Source: Rallus limicola
Lineage: Eukaryota; Chordata; Aves; Gruiformes; Rallidae
NCBI GenBank assembly: GCA_022605955.1
Contig: JAKCOZ010000005.1
Location: 3,692,001 to 3,756,000, forward strand
DNA: 64,000 bases
Direction of reading: 5' to 3'
A program made the position numbers and the translations under genes. Numbering within the stretch: position 1 is the stretch's first letter; each line of letters starts with the position of its first letter. Positions 26,275 through 38,500 of the stretch are shown in pieces. A model generated the notes under the pieces. It was not told the origin of the DNA. It saw nothing but the letters and a program-made list of their open reading frames with translations, and did no database searches.

Positions 26275-27294
26275 TGTCGTAGTGGACTGAACCTGGCTGG
26301 ATGCTCCGTCACTCCCCTCCTCATCTGGACAGGGGAGAGAAAATATAAGAAAAGGTTCATGGGTCGAGATAAGAACAGCAAGAGATCACTCATCAATTAC
26401 CATCACAGACAAAACAGACTCAACTTGGAAATCAGCTTAATTTATTACCAATCAGTTTAGGATAATGAGAAATATAACCAAATCTCAAAACACCTCCATC
26501 CCACCCCTTCCCTTCTTCCTGAGCTTAACATTACTCTCAAATTCCCTATCTTCTCCCCACCCCAGCGGTGTAAGGTTATGGGGAATATGGTCAGTTCATC
26601 ACACACCATCTCTGCTGCTTCTTCCTCCTCAGGAGGAAAACTCACACTCTTCCTCTGCTCCAGTGTGAGGTTCCTCCCATGGGAGACAGTCCTCCATTAA
26701 TTACTGATGTGAATCCTTCTTATGGGCTGCACTTATGAAACGCTCCAACATGAGTCCTCCATGGGGTCACAAGTCCTAGTCCTCCATGGGGTCACAAGTC
26801 CTATCAGAAAATCTGCTTCAATGTGGGCTTGTCTCTCAACTGGAGCTTGCACCAGCACAGGCTTCCCATAGGGTCAGATACTCTTCTGGGCATCCTCTTG
26901 CTCTGGTGAAGGGTCCTTCTGTGCTCTGAAGGTGGATATGCACTCCACTGTGGTCCTCCCTGGGCTGCAAGAAGACAGCCTACATTGCTGTAGTCTTCTC
27001 TGTGGGCTGCAGGGGAATCGTGCTCTGGTGCCTGGATCACCTTCTTCTCTACTGACCTTGGTGTCTGCAGAGTTGTTCCTCACATTTTCTCACTCTTCTC
27101 TCCAGCTGCAGATCTGTAGGATTTGATTCCCTGTCCCCCCCTTCTTAAATGTTATCCTAGCAGCAGCTCCCTCTTGGAGCTAGCTATCATTGGCTCTCTT
27201 GGACATAAGGGAAGCTTCTAGCAGCTTCTCACAAAAGCAACCCTGTAGCCCCCTGCCCCTGCTACTAAAACCTTGCCATGCAAAACCTGAAACA
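26275..27294 (-). mobile_element. Solo LTR of an avian endogenous retrovirus (~1.0 kb)
   Basis: On the minus strand the element begins TGTTTCAGG (27294) and ends CTACGACA (26275), the TG...CA ends of an LTR. Diagnostic parts seen in plus orientation are 'CATGGGTCGAGATAAGAACA' near 26359, the reverse complement of an AATAAA signal at 26441-26446 ('TTTATT' within 'TAATTTATTACCAATCA'), a run of imperfect units around 'CTCCATGGGGTCACAAG' at 26660-27020, and 'CTTGGTGTCTGCAGAGTTG' near 27057. I recognise this as a long LTR family frequent in neoavian genomes. No internal gag, pol or env sequence is attached, so it is a solo LTR. Flanking pentamers (TGAGG left, GGTGT right) do not match, so no target duplication is visible. 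Confidence 0.8.
26753..26802. repeat. Perfect 25-bp tandem duplication inside the LTR
   Basis: The 25 bases at 26753-26777 (beginning AGTCCTCCATGGGG) are repeated without mismatch at 26778-26802. The rest of this LTR carries looser copies of the same theme, so the perfect pair looks like a recent slippage or unequal-exchange event within a region of related units. Confidence 0.9.
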
Positions 27295-30200
27295 GGTGTC
27301 CAGCAGGAGAGGTATGAGCCTAGAACCTGTCCTCATCAGCCTGCACACACGGCTATGCTTCAGAGGATTATTTCAAGGAGAAATACAAAGCTGGTCTCCA
27401 AGTGTGACAAACATCAGTTAATCTCTTAAGCAATCTTTTAAATCATGGTAGTGACAGAGGGCCTGGCTGCGACTAGCCATATGTTCAGGAAAGCTAATCC
27501 AGAAGCCTTTTTCCCTTCCTCCTCTAACCACAGAACCACCGAAAGGTCACACTTTCACATGTACCACCTGCCCACAAGGCCTGAGCTGTCCCAGCATCCA
27601 GGTAATGTCACCAGAAGGACTGGAAACCCTTGCTGATCCCAGCTTTAGCAAGGTTCCCTTAAAATACTTACGGAGCCACTGGCACAGATAAGTTAATGAG
27701 AATGGGTCCTGGCCACTCGTATTTTATTTACAACTGTGTTTTCCGCTTCAGGTTCCTTTTAACTGGCATGAGCTGCTGAAGCACTGGATGCCCTTATCTG
27801 CTTTCCTCAAGGGAAGTAGATACATAAAGTACATATGATTGCAGCTTTTCAAGATTAAATGCTATAAACATAGATTAAATTATATGCTTTTTATCCCTTT
27901 AAGGAACTCTTGTTCATGGCATTCTGTTCCAAGTTTCCAAAATCATTTCTACTTCCGTTCGCGTCCAGAAGCATTTAAAATGCAGCAAAAGGGAAACGCA
28001 TTTGTGGACATAACTGGCAACTGAGAGCTCAGGTCTGCCTCCTAGCTACCCACAAACCTCAGAAGCCAACAGAGGAAACACCGAGGGCAGCAGAGCCTGC
28101 ACAGGGCAGGGCTGTGCAGGCCCCTCCGTGGCGTACCAGTGGGTTCCCCAGCAGTGAGGAAAGGTGATCTCAACCACCTCTTCTCAAAACCAAAATAATT
28201 GCACTTAGGAAAACAACAAGGAAACCATTGCCTTAACCTCTGTTTCCATGATGCCAGCAAAGACTGTCTGGTCACCTTTTTGAGAGGAAGCTTGATTACT
28301 TGTCTTTTTTTGGTAAGGCTGCCCTGATGAAAAGGGACCAAGAGGGACAAATAGCCACCCACAGAATAACAGCCTCAGTGGGTTGTTTTGTTGTTTGCTT
28401 TAGTTCACTGGCTTAAAAGGGTCAGCAACCTTCATCTTGAGGACCCTATTAGAGAAGTAGCTTTGAGCAAAACGTATAATTAACCTTTGGAACTCACTGT
28501 AGCAGGATATCATTGAGGAAGCATACGAGAGAGATTTTCATTTTTTAAAAGTGATTGTATATAAGCAGCTCTAAGGACGCAAACAAATGTTATCAGTGTT
28601 TCTACTATAGAGAATTCATGGCTAACAGCCACTAAGCACTGTGCTCCTGGGAATAAAAAAAAACAAAAAACCTAAGCCAGGGACTAACAACAAATTCTTC
28701 ACTCACTAAATGGTAGGTGCATAAGATGGATGAAACCAGTAAGATGAATACAGACTGTAAAAGTCTTCCGAAACAGATGCTCACAGAGGCAGGAATAGAC
28801 ACGACAGTTGGTGAATGGTTATTTTACCTATTCCATTATGGCAATTTTTGTGTCCAGCACTTTGATTCATGTCCACTCCACTTGATAGATCTCAAGTGAT
28901 GGTCCTTCACAACCCTTAGAAAGATTAGCCCAAAGTACTTAAAACCCAGGGTTATCACAAAGATTTAACAGACAAGTTGAAAACAATATGTGCTTTCAAT
29001 ATATGCTATAGAGAAGAGTTCAAACTGAAAGAATCAGGAACCAATTAAAAATATTTTCTTCTACTGTGCAGAAGACAAACCTATCTGAGAATGACAACTG
29101 TTAAGTGACTTCTGTCATATTTAGAAAAAAAATATAAAATCTCTGGGTTAGAGGGACAGGGCATCAGACAGGAGACACAAGATACTTGGAATGTGCTGAC
29201 ATTTGGAGTACTTTGAAGCGATAAGACTCACAACTCTCCTTCAAGACAGAGAAGGTCTGAAATTTGCAGCCTGTGCTGAACCATCAGGATTATGGCAGCA
29301 AGAAGGTGTGGTAAGGATCCATGCAGACAGGATACCACCATTTCACCCATTGTTACCATTACCATCAAAAATAAGGTAGAAAACACATCTTTAGCCCTAC
29401 CTTCACCTTTGGATGAACCTACACCAGAGGGGCAGAAATTGTGTAGAATTATATTTCTATGGCCATGTACAAACTACCTAGCATTCATGGGGCTTCGTCC
29501 TCAACAGTATGTCATTGTGGATCCCTCCGAATCCATCAATCTATTCTAGTTTTGAACAGGTAAGTGTTTAGACATGATCTGAAAGAACTTCACAAGCTGC
29601 CAGGGTAAAAAAAAAAAATAATAATTGTTTCAGCTTCAACTCTTCTGTGTACAAAAGTAAAATGTCACCATGTGTAGTGGTGTGGGGAAAAAAACACCTA
29701 ACAAAAGCCCCTGCAGCCATGTGAAACACAGAAAGGGAAACTGCGCTGGGAGTTGTGACAGTAATAAAAACATAACTGGACTGATTCTAAAGAATTTATT
29801 GAACAAAATTTAGTTAGGGTCTTTTTGTTTTGTCTTAATGATTGCACACCACTTAATTTTTATGAGCTAGATTGTGCCTTTAAGGCACATTCCAGCAGAG
29901 GGCTGAGGTGAAAAAGCCTCTCCAGGGAGGATGCAGCAGAAGAAAAAGCCTCTGGGATGTGCAGGAGTTGAGCTAATCCTTTCTAGGCATGTGTTTGGCA
30001 TTACCTACTTGCCGTTCTCGTGCTTCCCAGTGAAGAAGCAAATCTGTGGGCCCATGGCTGGGAAGTTTCAGCCTCTTTCGGCATGCTGCACCCAATTCTG
30101 AGAGGGGGCTGATCCAAACCATCCTTCAGGCGTAACAGCTGCAGAGTTTCTTGTGAACAAGTTATTCAAGTCAGGGACCTGGTGCTTTCACAGGCACTCT

Positions 30201-30610
30201 GTCACTAAAGCCTGTATTTTCTCAGGACAGAGATCATGCACCCCATGTATCCCAAGGCAGCCAGTACTGGCCAGTGTGTTTTAAAAAACTCAAAGTTGCC
30301 CACTCCACTGAAAGCATCATGACTTAAGACATTGAAAACATCAACCTCAGAACTAGGAATGAACTGCTCCTCTCACCTGCCTAACAGACCAGGCCATAAC
30401 TAACACTGAAGGTCATGAAGCTCTTTGAACCCTCCCCTTCCCTGGTGACAGAAACAGGAGTTGATGCAAGTTAATTAGGTAGTGGGATGATCGAGCAATG
30501 TTATGCAGCTCTATTACACTAACCTCCTTACCCTGCTTCAGCTTAACTCTTTCCTGAAACAGAGACTAGAGCTCTGCCTTTTCTGGAGGTGCTACACATC
30601 ACTACGCCCC
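27295..30610. other. Unassigned non-coding sequence
   Basis: No gene or transposon was recognised. A GC-rich 10-bp hairpin at 28095-28121 is listed separately. A near-palindrome 'GTGCCTTTAAGGCAC' lies at 29874-29888. Open frames are at most 106 codons and unremarkable. Confidence 0.5.
28095..28121. other. Perfect 10-bp inverted repeat, 7-nt loop
   Basis: The arm GCCTGCACAG (28095-28104) is followed by loop GGCAGGG and the exact reverse complement CTGTGCAGGC (28112-28121). The stem is GC-rich and would be stable in RNA or extruded DNA. It is shorter than an animal microRNA precursor, and no flanking pairing extends it clearly. Confidence 0.8.
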
Positions 30611-30668
30611 AGGGCTATTGAACCTCAGTCTCCTGATAAGCAGGTGCTGCTCCTTCCACTTCACTTTC
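30611..30668 (-). repeat. Possible MIR-type SINE fragment
   Basis: The run 'GGGCTATTGAACC', 'TCAGTCTCCTGATAAGCAGG' and 'TGCTGCTCCTTCCACTTCAC' follows the reverse complement of the 5' part of amniote MIR elements (tRNA-like head). Only about 55 bp align by eye and there are several mismatches, so the call is tentative. Confidence 0.35.
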
Positions 30669-33040
30669 CAAATGAGAGCACTGTACACTTTCTTAGAAGA
30701 ACAATCTTATAATGCCTAGAGAAATCAATAAAAATAGCATAAAACATTGTTCGTAGTATTCTGGATCCTTGGAACAACTTCAAAGCAAATTCCATCAGGT
30801 GCTAAAACTATTCCAGTTCCTCAAAGGCAGCTTCCCTCTCCTTGCTGCTGCTGTATATTGAAACAAACACACGCTTCCCTCAAATAGGTACAAGTCCTTG
30901 CTTTAATCCATGAATGCAAAAACATTTCACTTAGACTTCCTTTAAGAAAGAATTTTGAAGTCCTAAAATGCAGTGTGCACCACCTGGGCATCCCAGAGCC
31001 GCCATCTCAGTCCCTGCAGCACATGACCAGCCCCAGGTCTGTGCAGCAAGTACCACCCCAGCTCTTCTGGGAAGAGGTGCTTGCCCTGCTTCCAGAGGGG
31101 TGCCACAAGCAGTAGCTTGTTTCTGAAGCGGCCCAGGTGTCAGCACAGCAGCTCCAGAGCAGAGCCAAGCCTCTCCCAGGACAGCACTCCTCAGCTGCTG
31201 AAGGCTGTCTGGGCTCTCCAGTTAGGGACAGTCCCTGAACTTCACTCTCACCTTGACTCCCCTCCTGACTCAGTTCTTTGGGGTGACCACACGTGGCCTG
31301 TGAACAGGGGCAGCAGAGGGACAGACCTACTACTTGTGTTCCTGGACTGCTCCAGCTGAGCCACCCTGTGTCCCTCTGCCACTTGCCCCCACACACAGAG
31401 GCTGGGTGTGTGGGGCATTCAGTCCACGTGTTCCCTTCTTTTGCCCCTCCTTTCTCCCTGTTTTGACCTCAGTCAAAGGGGATTAATAAGGAGCCTTTGG
31501 AAAGGTAAAAGGGCAGGTCACTGGGGAAATTCAAGCTGAGTTAGAAGCAATAATACTTCCCCACCCCAAGAACCAGAATGAATAAGAAATGCCCATCTTT
31601 ATGACTAACTTTTACAAATCACACAACCCAACAGATCACCAAGATGACTGGGGCAGCAGGCAGGCCCACCCTCACTCTCCTGCCAACACTGCATCAGCAG
31701 CACCCTATGGCACACATCTGTCACCCAGCTGCTGGTGAAAAGCTGTCTGTGACGGTCCCAAGCAGAGCTGCGTGCAGTCTTGCGGCGCTGCCACCCAGGA
31801 GGGCTCCTCCAAGGTGAGGGATAAAGAAACAGCAGGACTGATACTGTGTCTAATGTGGCACAAGGTTCCCTCAGCACAACGCGCCCCAGCTAATGAACGG
31901 CACTGCCCCAAGCACAAACAAGCCAGGAAAGGTTCTGTTTTCAAAGCAAACGTATTGCACTTCAATGAAGATTTTTTTCCCCCTAAAAAGTTTTAATATA
32001 CACACTAAATTAAGCTTGAGAAAAGGGGACATTTCATCTTTAATCTATTTACTTCTGAATATTTAACATACAATTCTGGCACCAATCACCAGATTTAACT
32101 GGAAAATTACTCACTAATCTGTTTGCTTATTTGGAATAATTGGGTAGGCTGCCAGGGAAGAGGATTTCCTACCCTGTTTAATATCTCAGTTAGTAGTCCA
32201 ATTTCAGCTTGGCGGCATAATTACTCTGACAGAGCTGTAGCCACAGGGCCTGTGAGTGGGGCTGCTTTTTAAACCGTAAATTATGGAGGATTAGCATTTA
32301 TGAATTTTAAATCAGGGCTGTGGTAGGAGACACTAAAGCTGCTTAAAGCTTGCAAACCACTGCATTCAATCACCAGTCATTAACACATTCCTTCCCAGGA
32401 CTTTCTGCAACCACATTTAATAAAAAGGTATTTCTAATTTGCTTTAGAATATTGTGTCTCTATCTCCAGCGTAACACCAGGGATAAGGAGATCCACTTTC
32501 CAGGAAAAAAGCATCACAATTTAATCTGACCCTGATTTACTTCCCACATGAGATGTTAAAGGGCTATCTCCTCCGCTTGGTGCCTGCTGTTTCTCCTACC
32601 AGGTGGAGAACACGTGGTCTGATCCCTACTATACTTAAACAATTACAAAAATTAAAACCTGCTGAAAATCGGACCTGCAATGTGGCTGATCAGCAGAGAT
32701 CTGAACTCTGCCACCCCCCTAGCTCAGGAGCTTTGGCTTGTGAGCTCTCTGCTGTTGTGTTTGCCTGTCAGGTTCAGGATGAATCATTATGGGGTAAATC
32801 CTTCCTTTGATGTAGGCATGTAACTTCTTTGAGAGTTATGTACATGTACTGAGGGCAGAATATTTTATGCCCTGAAGAAGTCTTAGGAAAAAAAACTCTG
32901 CCAAAAATCACCCTGCTTTGAACTTTGGAGTTGCTCCACTCAGGGGTCTAAAGAGCTCTGAAGCCATAAGACATGCATCCAAATGCAACTGCTGAGCCCT
33001 TCCTCTTCCTAACCGTGGGCCTCCCTCCCCTCTATGAGCC
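30669..33040. other. Unassigned sequence, GC-richer at 30.95-31.4 kb
   Basis: The part at about 30950-31440 is more GC-rich than its surroundings and gives overlapping frames on both strands (31007-31396 minus, 31081-31359 plus). CpG is not enriched, and no protein domain or LTR family was recognised. The block at 32.1-32.44 kb is listed separately as a possible regulatory element. Confidence 0.45.
32100..32440. promoter_or_regulatory. Candidate conserved non-coding element
   Basis: Complex AT-rich sequence with TAATTA at 32218-32223 and an OTX/PITX-type GGATTA at 32288-32293. It has varied, non-repetitive texture and no open frame over it. This is a motif-based guess only. Confidence 0.25.
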
Positions 33041-33100
33041 TACGATTCAGTAAGGTATTTAAGTTAGTGCTTCTCATGACTCCTTCAAAGACCAAAGACA
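33041..33100. repeat. Possible ancient amniote repeat fragment
   Basis: 'GATTCAGTAAGGTATTTAAG' followed by 'TTAGTGCTT' resembles a palindromic repeat seen in turtles and birds (form GATTCAGCAAAG-CACTTAAG). The match is short and the family name is not known to me. Confidence 0.3.
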
Positions 33101-33584
33101 CGCATAGCAAGCCTACAATACTTACACTGAGAGATCTCATATATTAAATTATATCTAGGTAAGTTAATAAAAATACATAGGTAGGTAAAATCTCCTACCA
33201 CAATCCAGAACAAAGGCATCAGTGCAAGTTATATACAACAGAATAAAAAAAAGCAAAAACACGTGGCAAACTGGTCAGAGTAAAACTCTATGCAGCACCT
33301 GTCATTATATCATGAAAAATCACAGGCAATTTAAGGAGACGGACTAAACTCCTGTCCTACAGCATCCATAAGTATCCCAGAAACCCAGAAGAGCTCCCAG
33401 TGCTACCTCCAGCAACAGAGAGGAAGAATTTCCCTGGCATTGCACAGTGATGAGGATTTGTACACCCTCCTCAGAGTCACTCAGCATTGACCTCTGACAT
33501 AAGCAGGATATCAACCGATGATGCATTATGCTGCAATCAACAGTGCTATTCACTGAAGCAACAAGGTGATTTAAGATTCCCAAA

Positions 33585-33700
33585 CCTCATTGAAAGTCGC
33601 TGGAAATTAGGCACTTTTGAAAATGCCTTTTAATCTCCTAAATTACTCATGCTTTTGAAAACTTTACTCATGCTAAATACTTTGGGGGCCTCTGTTAGTG
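33585..33700. repeat. Ancient amniote interspersed repeat, unnamed
   Basis: The sequence 'TGAAAGTCGCTGGAAATTAG', 'GCACTTTTGAAAATGCC' and 'TCTCCTAAATTACTCATGC' strongly recalls an interspersed repeat common in reptile genomes, which carries the theme 'AGGCACTTTTGAAAAT'. CTTTTGAAAA occurs at 33614-33623 and again at 33652-33661, and TACTCATGCT at 33645-33654 and 33665-33674. I cannot name the family. Confidence 0.4.
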
Positions 33701-36700
33701 AAAGCTAAACTGAAAGACGCTAAGGAAGGACCATTTGCACAGAACCCTGCTCAGCCCTTATCTCTCCTCTATCGTCCTAGCAACAATAGACAGAAGGAAA
33801 GTGGAGCTCTTGGCAACACCATCCCTGTGCCAAGAATTCGTCTGACCGAGTGGCAGGTCCCCGGACCCTATTAAGGCTACTCAGACAGATGGATTTTCTT
33901 TACTACTGCACCCAGAGTAGACTTTTTCTAGCTGACCTCCTCCCTCCAAAGGCCGAATGGTGCCACCATTTCTCCCCAAGCCATAAGAAAGATGCAGCCC
34001 TTAACGATACAGGAGGAACAACTGGGTCACTAACTTGAACAATGCAAACTGTCCATATCTCAGGCACTCGCTCCATGCATTGCTCCTCCACCTACCTCTT
34101 TTTGTCCACACGCAACTGAAAACTGTATCTTAAATCTTCTTCTCATTTGCTGCACAGAATCCTCACCAACGGTAACTGTGCACATACTTCATGTGTATGC
34201 ATGCAACAAGGGCACAAATGTTATAAGAGTGGGAAAGAAGCAGCATCTGTTTGTCATTCCACGGCTGAGAGGGTTTTCTCAGCAATTTTTGTCCCTTTGA
34301 GTAGTCAGGAGGCAAGGAACACACCAGTGAGTAAGATCAAATGTTCCCCAGACTATACATATGCAACTTATATAGCGCTGCTTCTCTAGATCGTGAATTG
34401 AGATTTGGGGAAGTGGCAAGGCCTTGATGTAGAGCTATGTCTGAGCCCTGTCCGTGTCACAGAAGGAGAAACAATGTCACCCTAAGGAGCCTCAGTATGT
34501 CTCAGGACTCACCTAGTCCCTAATGGACTAGAGCAATGTTCAACCTCCAACTACAAGGGCTATTCTCTGCAGGTAAGAAAAGAGCACAGTGAGGCACCCA
34601 CACCTCATCTAAAACAACTTCAAACACACTTATCCATGTCATCTATTACACTGTGAGAGGGAAAAGAGACATGATACAACGAACTGAAAAAAAGTCATTT
34701 CAGCAGCTGTGCATTGTTTAGAAAAGCACCAAACAACAGGATGCTCCCCAAAGGGCTGTTTGAGTTGGCTTTGGGAGCATTATCATGATCTCTGCAGAGA
34801 CAACGTAAGGGTTACAACAGAGACCATACTCAAGCTCCTGACAATCAAAGTCTGAAAGGAAAGAAACCCAAAGAATTTAGACTCAACTCCTATACAGCAT
34901 GTCTAAGCAGCTTCAATTCCTTAGCATCTGGGCAAAGAGCTAGGGCACTTCCCTATTCCTCTCTATGCTAAATAATTGCTTCAAAATAGTGGCTGCAGAC
35001 AGAAATTACATTTCAGTCTTCATAAATCAAAGGAAAAGGATATCCTCTACATTTAATATTTATATTGTAGTGTTTCTAAATATATCCTAATCCTTTCTTC
35101 TCCCACAGGGTTTCTTCTCTGTGGGTCCGAAAGTATCTCAAAACTTGCAAAAGAAGAAAACCCTTCTTCCTCCAAAGGCAAGTGGGGGGGGGGGGGGGGG
35201 GGGGAGGGAAGGTTGCGCCATATATGTAAACAACTCATATAACTTTGACTTGGAAATCTGTTTTCAGTAGTTTTAATATGCTTCCTCTGCTGAGAAATTT
35301 ATAATGTATAAAGCAATCCTGTCCGCCTCCTCCTCAAAGCCACCTGAACAATCTCCTTTCATTGGCCATGGGGCTTTACAAGCAACCCCTCCGTACAAGC
35401 AGGTGGCTCAGCGTATGGCCTTGCTTTTCTGCCACTGCAGCTAGAAGCATTTTACACTTATATAACTTTATCTCTAAAAGGTTGGTTGCTGGCAGACAGC
35501 GTCATCACCATTTCCTCTGACACAGTAGAGGGTCCATGATTGCTCTGGGTCTCTTCCAATGCCGTACTGATATTGAATCCTTCTTGCCTTATGCCTTGAT
35601 AGAGAAAATGGTCAATGAGATGGTATGGACAAGAGAGTCCCTGAAAAGACTCGCTTAAGAGCTCTGTTCAATCACAGGTAGCTATACTAAGCTATGACAG
35701 CAAAACTGCAAAACCACTGTGGCTCATTGTTTAGTTGTGAAGGGAAGGATGGAAGGTAAGTAACATGATGATGACCATTAGCAACTAAATGTTCTTTTCC
35801 TGAAGGAAAAATAAAAATCTTTGCAGATGCTGCTTTATGAAGACTGGCAGCATGAGCTATGTAGACATCAATGAGCATGCCACCTAAACATACCCCAGGC
35901 AGCAAAAGCCTAAGCACTATTGAAGAAGCACTGGAGTCACAGGAGAAGTTGTTCAATGGTTCATCCGTGCCTGTTGCACTAAGGAAGAGAAAGGGCAAAG
36001 GTGATGTGAATCCTGGGAGGACAACCAAGCTAGGTCAGAAGTACACCCTCCAGATACCACTTCACAGGGCCAAATCTCAGATGTGCTTTATTGAAATGTT
36101 AAAACTCTTCAGGATGCATTGGTCTTGTGATAAAAGGTTGAATGCCTCCCTCTGCTCCCTAGTATAACTTGAGGGGAAAAAAATATTGAGCCAGGCAGAA
36201 GGGGCATCAGCTCAGGTAATCTCATATGGAGAAATGCTGCAGTAAAATTCTTTGAGCTCCATTTTCTATAAAGGGCTTAGTGCATATACTTTGCAGAGTG
36301 CATAAAATTGGACAGGTTTTACCATGTTCAGATAGAAAAGCACTTCAGTTGCAAAAACAGGGTCTCTCATGTATCTCTTTGTACATAACAAAGGAAATTT
36401 CTCCTACAGGCAAGCTGAGAGAACTATAAGGTATTTTTTCCTCTGCCAATATTTGCCAGATGGTACAAAACCAGACACTCCTAGACACTGGAAATACATT
36501 ATTGAAGGAAATGACCCCATAGAACGAGGAGTATTGCATATGGAAATATTGTCCTCTGGAAGGGTTCAACTTCAGCATCACCCCCTGAGCATCAAGAAAG
36601 GTCAGGACACTCTCTCTGTCCTTCCTAAATCTTCTACTGCTGCATGCACAACTCCTGTGTCTGCATCACATAGCTCCAAAAAGCCACATTTGGTCTTACA

Positions 36701-38029
36701 GCCTTCAAAACACAAAAAGATTTAAAAACAAGACCGGATTGCAGATTAAAAATGATCTATCACACCATCTGGATCCCAAGGTAGATCCATAGCTGGCATG
36801 GCTGACTTCAGTGTAACTAGAGTGATTTATCCTGCCTGAGGATCTGCTCTTCTACAGTTAGTGACATCTCAATTTTCTTTTTAATAAGCAACAGGGCCTG
36901 CTATAATGGGATATATGGAAGGCGAGATGTAAAAGCTTATAATGTGAAAATTGATTATCATGTAGTTTAGACTATTTCCTGCTGTGCCCTTTGTTTTGGT
37001 ATGCTTGTTTCATTTCGTTACTCTGAGCTGTTTCACTGTCTGTGAACTGCACTATAAAATACATTAATTATCTCATTATCTTTGGGGCAAAACCTTCAAG
37101 TCCATCTTAAAAAAAACCCAAACATATTCACTCAAAACCTTCTTTGTTCTTTATTAGGGATTCCAAGTGTGATGAGAGAGGACAGGATGGCAGTTACATT
37201 TCAACAGACACCAGTTGAAGTTTTTCTTCAGTTTGTGCTTCTACAATTTAAAAAAGACACGCCCCCACCCCCCAAAAAAAACCAAAAAACTAAAAACAAA
37301 CCAGATAAGCATGAGTTTTCCTTTTTTTAAATAATGTTCAGAAAAGCCTGCTCTCAGGTTCCAAACTCATATGTCAAAGTGCAAGCCCACAAGAACTTTT
37401 CAAGGCTTAGTCATAAACTTCCAAAATAGAGGAGAAGAGAATGGAAACGACAGGCAACTTTACTTATAGCCCTACCAGAGGGTGCCACAGAAATATGGTG
37501 ATGTCAGCAACCTGAATTAGCCTCTATATCAGATAAAAATGATCTAATACTTTTATTTTCATAAATAAATCTTAATTAAGATAATGTCTTCTCACAACAT
37601 AAAGTAGGGAAAGGTAGGAAAAAAGGCCACAAAAAACTGTGTCACCCGCCCTCCCACTTTGAATTTAAGATTGGGTTGGGGTCATTTTGTAGAGAAAATA
37701 ATGTTCCAGGCCCATCACAATTTGTGAAAGTCAGGTTAGAGTAAAAGCAAAATTCCCCACCGTCCTCACAAGATTTCTTGCCCTGCTCTTTTGTGAATAC
37801 GCTAGAATGGGTGATGGATGGGAGGCTGCCCCTTTCTAGAGTTCTTGCTGTGTTTTGTGATAACTCATTATATTTCTTTCTTTACAAATAGCCCCATTAA
37901 TGCTCCAGAATTGAACAGAATCATAAAGCTTGAAACATCCCACTCCCATTCTGGTAGAGCTAGAGGTATTGTTTCATGAATTACAGAGCGGCCAAAACCT
38001 GATTTATCCAAGTGAAGCCTTCAAAGCCA
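33701..38029. other. Unassigned non-coding sequence
   Basis: Apart from the poly-G run at 35184-35204, nothing is recognised. The 118-codon frame at 36369-36722 has no known domain and overlaps a minus-strand frame; I regard it as chance. Confidence 0.5.
35184..35204 (+). repeat. Homopolymer run of 21 G
   Basis: Twenty-one uninterrupted G residues are followed by AGGG. A run this long can form G-quadruplex structure and is also a frequent site of sequencing or assembly length error, so the exact count should not be trusted. Confidence 0.9.
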
Positions 38030-38500
38030 AGTCACAGATATTTTTTTATTTATTTAGGATTGCGAAAGAAAATACTTTTTACTGAGATAAGGATGATACA
38101 ACCTTGCTACAGCTTTATTTAAATTGAATTATGCCTCTTTTATATTTCTTCAACAATATGGTTGATGGAAATGTTTTAGTCCTTGGTGGTTTTTTTTTGG
38201 AGCTGAACTAAAAACCTTATTAAACCATTTATAGAAAATTTACAGAACAGAAGAGAGTCAAGCTCTTTCAAAGTCTCTGTGGCCTCAATAAAACCTTATA
38301 TATTCTGAGATTAGATGTCACTCTTAGTCAGATGATTCTAAACAAGACTATTATAATCCTCTCTGTTATGGAGATATTTATTTTTGTCTGAAAAACTTCA
38401 AAGCAGGCCGTGACAGATAATCAAAATCAAAATTTGCATTCCAATGAGAGTTTCTTTTTAATAAAGAATAATTCTCACATTTGTTCTGTTAAGGAGAGCT
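38030..38500. promoter_or_regulatory. Candidate conserved non-coding element with octamer
   Basis: This AT-rich, complex block contains the POU octamer ATTTGCAT at 38432-38439, overlapping a TEAD-like GCATTCC at 38436-38442 and continuing into CCAAT, so the composite reads ATTTGCATTCCAAT. There is no open frame over it and no repeat signature. The overlap of known motif words is seen; enhancer function is inferred. Confidence 0.3.

Noticed and set aside
31007..31396. Overlapping frames on both strands in a GC-richer block
   Set aside because: No domain, no CpG island, and frames on opposite strands; GC content alone lengthens open frames.
36369..36725. 118-codon plus-strand frame with an internal acceptor/donor-like pair
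   Set aside because: No known domain, opposed by a minus-strand frame, and the implied exon would be only a few codons.
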